Source: Amoebidium appalachense (Eukaryota > Ichthyosporea). From it: a DNA stretch of 64,000 nucleotides. Below the pieces are notes generated by a model. The model was given only the letters and a program-made list of their open reading frames with translations, made no database searches and had not been told where the DNA came from. The DNA lies in the NCBI GenBank assembly GCA_963693365.1, contig CAVNZM010000017.1, positions 4,898,001-4,962,000 on the forward strand, given 5' to 3'. The translations under genes and the position numbers were made by a program. This document shows, in pieces, positions 59,329 to 64,000 of this stretch (its first letter is position 1; each line of letters begins with the position of its first letter).

Positions 59329-60744
59329 ATGGCTAAAACAAAAGAGTTCATTTGCATCCTGCCATCCTGCCTGTTTTTCTTCCTTCTGATCTCCCTCCTC
59401 CCCAACGTCTCTGCCGCACCCATTATTCCCGAAAACGCCGTTGTTGATCCTTCCCGGTGTGCCTACTCACCATTTATAGACAACCGGCAGTACTGCCAGT
59501 ATGATGCCTTCCCTGTGTGTAACATGACCACATCCACCACCTATTGCTCCTTGTCATCCCTTCCCCACGCCAAAACCATAAGCATTCTTCCCGGAAACAA
59601 CACACACTGCCTCAACGAGAGTGCCCCTTTCTACTTTCAAGTACTTCCAGGAAATACGGAAAAACTTCTCATCTGGTTCTATGGTGGTGGTGCATGTTGG
59701 TCAAATGACATTAACGCCGTGGGCTCATGCGCACAATCACCGGAACCGGGGTCGCTCCCTATTACCACATGGGTCTTCAACACAGCATACAGCCTAACAT
59801 CTGGCATGTACAACCGCACACGAAACAACGCATTATTCGGTGATTATACTATTGTCGCCATTCATTATTGCTCCGGAGATGTTCACGCTGGAAATAGCGT
59901 ACGCGTGTATCGAAATGCAACTACGAATGAAACCATCACTACTGTACGGCAATCGGGCACGAATAACACCATGGCTGCGCTAAACTGGATTTTCGAAAAC
60001 ATCCCCCGACCAAAACAGATGATCATCGGGGGTTGCTCAGCGGGATCACTGGGCGCACAGTTGTGGGCAAACTACATCTATCACCACTACAGTACATCTT
60101 TGAGCGGGAATGCACCACATACAGCTGTTATAGCGGACAGTTATGCAGTTATACTTCCTGAAAACCAACGTACACTGTTTACACAAAGCAACTTGGATGA
60201 ATCACCCGCTTTGGAATACTTGTCACCCGAACAACGTGCCAAATTGATGGCGGGAGATTTGTATTGGTGTGAACTGACAAATTACTATCAGGATCAGTTA
60301 CCGAATGTGACTTTCACGGCGGTTCAATCTGCTTTTGATGCCGTTCAGATGTTCTACTACGGCTTGATCTACGCGAATGCGAACCATTCGTATACCCACG
60401 GATCTGAGACGCCTGCATGTGCAAATGGCAGCGTACCCACCACCGGAAACCTGACTAGGGAAGAGTTTGACAACAGCACATTGGCGCTGTACAAATCATA
60501 CATAACGACGGGTTCGCCCAATTTCACGCCATTTATCATCAATTCGACGCAACATTGCTGGTTGGAGAATGAAGATGTGTATGATGTCAATGTTACTGAT
60601 GCGGCAACTGGTAGAGTAGTGAGGATGGTTGATTGGTTGGAGAGGCTGCCGTTGGGGGATGAGAACAGGGAGATTTCTACTGTGTGTGATGAAACGTTGT
60701 ATTGTCCTGAACCGGTCAGGAGTAATAGGGTGACTGTTGTGTAA
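59329..60744 (+). CDS. Pectin-acetylesterase/Notum-family secreted hydrolase, 471 aa
   Basis: A single uninterrupted exon from ATG at 59329 to TAA. Residues 1-32 are a signal peptide (basic start, FFFLLISLL core, cleavage after VSA), so the protein is secreted or vacuolar. The alpha/beta-hydrolase shows the family oxyanion motif GGGACW at 119-124, the nucleophile elbow GGCSAGS (Ser237), a candidate Asp at 270 (IADSY) and His409 in STQHCWL, completing a Ser-Asp-His triad. About a dozen N-x-S/T sites and many Cys fit an extracellular glycoprotein. Length (about 470) matches the family. Relatives remove acetyl from pectin in plants or palmitoleate from Wnt in animals; the substrate here is unknown. 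It is the only multi-domain-length gene here without introns. Confidence 0.97.
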   Translation: MAKTKEFICILPSCLFFFLLISLLPNVSAAPIIPENAVVDPSRCAYSPFIDNRQYCQYDAFPVCNMTTSTTYCSLSSLPHAKTISILPGNNTHCLNESAPFYFQVLPGNTEKLLIWFYGGGACWSNDINAVGSCAQSPEPGSLPITTWVFNTAYSLTSGMYNRTRNNALFGDYTIVAIHYCSGDVHAGNSVRVYRNATTNETITTVRQSGTNNTMAALNWIFENIPRPKQMIIGGCSAGSLGAQLWANYIYHHYSTSLSGNAPHTAVIADSYAVILPENQRTLFTQSNLDESPALEYLSPEQRAKLMAGDLYWCELTNYYQDQLPNVTFTAVQSAFDAVQMFYYGLIYANANHSYTHGSETPACANGSVPTTGNLTREEFDNSTLALYKSYITTGSPNFTPFIINSTQHCWLENEDVYDVNVTDAATGRVVRMVDWLERLPLGDENREISTVCDETLYCPEPVRSNRVTVV

Positions 60745-61119
60745 ATATGTTGATTATTCATATCTATCTGTATGTATGTAGGAATATATGTATAGGGTTA
60801 TTTATATATCTATCTATCTGTATGTATGTAGAAATATATATAGGGTTATATATATATGGAGAATTTGTTTGTTCATATCCTCTCGTATACGTGCTTCGGA
60901 AGCACACTGCCTTTCAATGCATGTTTGGTCTTCTTATATGCCATATGTACAATATGTACATGTACATACTAGTGTTGATTTCGCTGGTTCGTTGCATGTA
61001 CGTATACATGTATGGATCGAACTCGCCCTCTTTTCTCTTTGAATCACTTCAATAAAAAAAAAAGCTTTTGACTTGACTGTATAAGGAATTGAAAGATTCT
61101 AAGCATGGCAAAAACCGTA

Positions 61120-61171
<52 letters not shown>

Positions 61172-61791
61172 CACCACCACCACCACCACCCACCCACCCA
61201 CCCACCCACCCACCCAAAAAGGGGGGGGGGGGGGGGGGGGGGGGGGGGGAGAGGTCTCCACATGTATTATGATACACACACGATCTGGGACTCCCATACA
61301 CAAGGTTAACTCTCCCAGCTCACTTTCCCCACATTCCTCACAGTTGCATGGACCCATGCTCAGTTTATGTTGAGCCCAGCCAGAGGGTGTGGTGGTGGTT
61401 TAACCCCTCTTAGCCACACATTCCGGAGAAGCGTGTTCTCGAACCTCCGTACCTGCAAAGGCCAGGGCAGGAAAGGGGGGGGGGGGGATTCAGGATTCAG
61501 GAAGACAGGGGAAACGGGGGGAGGGATAATGAAGTGTTAGGGGGACTCGATAAGTCGGAGGGAATCCAGGTCGGCACGTGTGTGTGTGTGTTTGTGGGAG
61601 GGGGTGGGGGGTGAGGGGGGTAGGGGGGGGGGGGGGGGGATTAAGAATATGAATAGTTAACAATGAATCGATTTAAAGGGAGGGAGTGGGGGGGGGGGAG
61701 GTGGGGAAGAGGGGGTCAAGCCCGGCCAGATGTCTCCCCTTACTGTATGCCCCATTCTCTTCCTCATTGGGCTGTCTATCTTCTTCTCTCT

Positions 61792-61822
<31 letters not shown>

Positions 61823-61988
61823 CCCCCCCCCCCCCCCCCCCCTCTCTCTTCCTCCCCCTTCCCACCCCCCAACCCCCCTTCCATCCCTCCTGTCCTACTC
61901 TCTCTCTCTCTCTCTCTCTCTCCCTCCCCCCCCCCCTCTCTCAGCTCTCTCTCTCTCTCTTTCTCCCCCCCCCCCCCTCCCCCTCTTC

Positions 61989-62030
<42 letters not shown>

Positions 62031-62070
62031 TTCTGCAAGAAAGAGAGAAAGAAAAGAAAAGAAAAAACCC
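60745..62070. other. Region downstream of the esterase gene
   Basis: A TATG/TATC-rich 3' flank with a possible AATAAA poly(A) signal at 61051-61056, then C30, (CA)n, (CCCA)n, G28, several G runs and a pyrimidine block at 61780-62030. No gene is seen. Confidence 0.7.
61051..61056 (+). terminator. Candidate poly(A) signal
   Basis: AATAAA followed by A-rich sequence, 307 bp after the esterase stop codon. Confidence 0.4.
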
Positions 62071-63133
62071 TTACAGCCTGAACAATATGCTAAAGAAGCG
62101 ATAACCCTGAGGGTAGTTGTGATAGACAGACAGGAACACCGGGTGGCCGAAGGCGGCGGCGGCAGCGGCGGTGGTGGTGGTTGGGTGGGTGGGTTTGGGG
62201 GGGGGGGGGAGGGGGGGGGGTGATTGTGCTACAGAATACGATGTACGCACAACACAAAGCAGAGGGGTGGGGAGGGCGGCAGGGGAAAGGTGGAAACCAT
62301 AAGGCCTAGAGAGGGGAGGGAGGGGAGGGAGGGGGGATAGATATAATCGCTCACCCACTTGGCGGCCGTATTATCACCCTTGAGTGTCAGGGGCATTGTG
62401 TGGATGGTGAGCATTCCGTTCATGTTTCCGAACACAACATCGGTAAGGAGACGGTCACCCACAAATACAACACTAGAACTAGGTAGGCCTAGTTGGGATA
62501 GAAGCTCGTTTCCTCCCTCGGGTTTCTGTGAAGTGGGTGAAGAAACAGTGAAGGCGAGCAGACGGTGGTGTATGTGTGTGCGTGTACGCGCGCGCGTGTG
62601 TGTGTGTGCGTGTGTGTGTTTGTGTGTGTATGTGTGTGTGTGTGTGCGTATGTGTGTGGAAAATGGGGAATATGCAGATATATTAGTCAACATGGGGGGA
62701 GGGGGCCGGGGGGGGGGGGGGGGGGGGTATGCGTTAGAGGGTTGGAAATATGGAGGAGACAACAAGAGCAACAACAAAACGTCACAATCGTGGGGAATCC
62801 AAAATCAAATAATTAAGCGTGCAGGCACAAGACACTTGAACAGAGCCCATCATCAGGGGGGCCGGGGGGGGGGGGGGGGGGGGGGGGGGATCAGGAGATG
62901 GGGAAGTGGGGAGATGGGATGGCTTGACAGCACAGTGTATCCGTGTTTTGCTGCCCCATAACTTTTTTATAACCACAGCAACAACAACAGGTGTATTTGT
63001 GGTGGGTGCCAAGTACCCCCTCCCCCCCCCCTCCTCCCCCTCTCTTCCCCTCCCCTTATCTCGTCTCTTAAAAACCCTGTGCAAACACACCTACCAACAC
63101 ACAACACGCACGCAGGCGCGCGCACACACACCC

Positions 63134-63204
<71 letters not shown>

Positions 63205-63256
63205 TCTTGCCGTGCCTTATGACCTGTACCCCGAGGGCACCTTCCAGCTTTTCAGC
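62071..63256 (-). CDS. GEP4: GEP4-type mitochondrial PGP phosphatase (HAD), last three exons
   Basis: Exons 63256-63203, 62525-62355 and 62106-62071 (TAA) all join in phase 0. They encode LEGALGVQVIRHGKK, then KPEGGNELLSQLG, then VVFVGDRLLTDVVFGNMNGM and GYRFFSILFRL. In the phosphatidylglycerophosphatase GEP4/YqeG family the RH-x-x-KKP segment carries the motif III Lys, and GDRLxTDVxxGN is the Mg2+-binding motif IV. These enzymes dephosphorylate phosphatidylglycerol phosphate in cardiolipin synthesis on the mitochondrial matrix side. The catalytic DxDxT part (family N-terminus) must be encoded further upstream, perhaps beyond the window's right edge, so this is a 5'-truncated view. The short hydrophobic last exon fits the family's C-terminal helix. 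Confidence 0.88.
62221..62270 (+). repeat. Dispersed repeat family A, 5' fragment
   Basis: After a G run it reads TGCTACAGAATACGATGTAC and GCACAACACAAAGCAGAG, matching the family start. Confidence 0.6.
62727..62865 (+). repeat. Dispersed repeat family B copy
   Basis: It is nearly identical to 38866-39000: TATGCGTTAGAGGGTTGG, AACAACAAAACGTCAC, GCGTGCAGGCACAAGACACT and GAACAGAGCCCATCATCAGG. It starts after G24 and ends in G29, inside a GEP4 intron. Confidence 0.8.
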
Positions 63257-63811
63257 CTAGCTGGTACCACCCACCGTCAGTAAATTGTTGCCATAAATAG
63301 AACATTGCTGCCATAAATAGATATATCTGACTACATTCCGCATAGAGCCCACCCCCCCCCCTCCCTTCCCCACCTCTTCCACTCCCCCCCCCCCCCCCCT
63401 CCCAACTCTCTCTCCCCCCTCCCCTCCCCTTCCCCCCCCCCCCCCCCCCCCCCCCCCCCCACACACACCACCACCACCACCACCACCACCAACACCACGA
63501 CACACACACACACACACCCTCCTAGCCGCCTCGCAAAATAACAAATGGAAAAACACACGGTGCTTGCCCTTCATCTCTTCGTGACCCATTTTTCTTTCAC
63601 CTTTAAAATCCTCCCCATCCCCGTTTGCTCAAGTAATCCTCTCAATAATGAGAGTTAAGGTAACATCAGGACATACACGTTTGGGTTACACAATAAAATC
63701 ACTTTTTATCAGGTTGATATAACATGTGATTTTAGGTACACCAGCACCATAAGAGGAAAGGATGGTAAACTCACGTGTGGTGTGTGGTGTGGAAAGAAAG
63801 AGGGGGAGGGG
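63257..63811. other. Upstream of the visible GEP4 exons
   Basis: It contains C runs, a (CCA)n tract at 63467-63494 and AT-richer DNA. No further GEP4 exon could be supported. Confidence 0.6.
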
Positions 63812-64000
63812 GGAGCAGTTGGGAGGTGTTGCAGAGTACGAGGTACAAATTCTTGACGAAAAACACAATGCATATTGCAAAGCGCACACAAAGATGCACC
63901 ACAAGCAGAGCCCATCTCAGAGGTTCCCAAGTCATCCAAAGCACCTGAGTTTCGGCATTTTCATCCAGTCAACGAACCCCAACTCATACTGTTTACCTTG
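63812..64000 (+). repeat. Dispersed repeat family A copy at the window edge
   Basis: It contains TTGCAGAGTACGAGGTAC, CAGAGCCCATCTCAGAGG, CCAAGTCATCC, GAGTTTCGG and the paired CGAACCCCAACTC. It is cut by the window end. Confidence 0.8.

Overview
The window is nuclear DNA of a eukaryote with intron-rich genes. The coding exons are short (10 to about 360 nt) and flanked by GT-AG splice sites. The introns are unusually full of (CA)n/(TG)n microsatellites and of uninterrupted G or C runs of 20 to 60 bases. There are no operons, ribosome binding sites or bacterial features. Gene content (two-module VOC protein, HAD phosphatase, GEP4-type PGP phosphatase, pectin-acetylesterase/Notum-type hydrolase, GNAT, MYND finger) fits an alga or other protist, but I cannot name the lineage from sequence alone. 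Most long open frames in this sequence are translated repeats (poly-Cys/Val, poly-Thr/His, poly-Pro, poly-Gly). The real genes had to be built by joining short exons whose splice phases agree. Where a chain ends in a stop and the summed exon length is divisible by three I treat it as strong.

Layout. 0-4 kb: repeats with no supportable gene, then a MYND zinc-finger protein on the minus strand (3.97-4.62 kb, 5' end unresolved). 5.6-12.3 kb: an eight-exon minus-strand gene for a 338-residue two-module VOC (glyoxalase fold) protein. 14.6-21.6 kb: a seven-exon plus-strand HAD phosphatase of 315 residues, divergent from the VOC gene. 21.6-25.1 kb: gene-poor, with a small TA-flanked MITE. 25.1-25.4 kb: two exons of a small Cys-containing protein. 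26.3-31.7 kb: a seven-exon minus-strand unknown (gene C, 409 residues). 33.0-43.5 kb: a twelve-exon minus-strand unknown (gene D, 308 residues) with a 3,021-bp pogo-like DNA transposon in one intron. 44.4-45.5 kb: three 3' exons of a plus-strand unknown (gene F). 46.0-47.6 kb: two 3' exons of a GNAT acetyltransferase. About 50.6-56.0 kb: a minus-strand Pro/Asn/Gln-rich protein (gene X). 57.8-58.4 kb: 3' exons of a small plus-strand gene (G). 59.3-60.7 kb: a single-exon secreted pectin-acetylesterase/Notum-like hydrolase. 62.1-63.3 kb: three 3' exons of a minus-strand GEP4-type phosphatase.

Nothing indicates a single pathway; these look like independent housekeeping and lineage-specific genes. 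The distinctive features are structural. Several 3' splice sites abut (CA)n instead of a polypyrimidine tract. At least two coding frames begin in a 10-nt exon. A near-perfect 454-bp palindrome has copied part of a coding exon with its splice donor. A second inverted repeat lies about 1.5 kb away. There is a pogo element with visible disabling lesions, two MITE-like elements, and a dispersed repeat family whose copies often begin at a poly(G) run.
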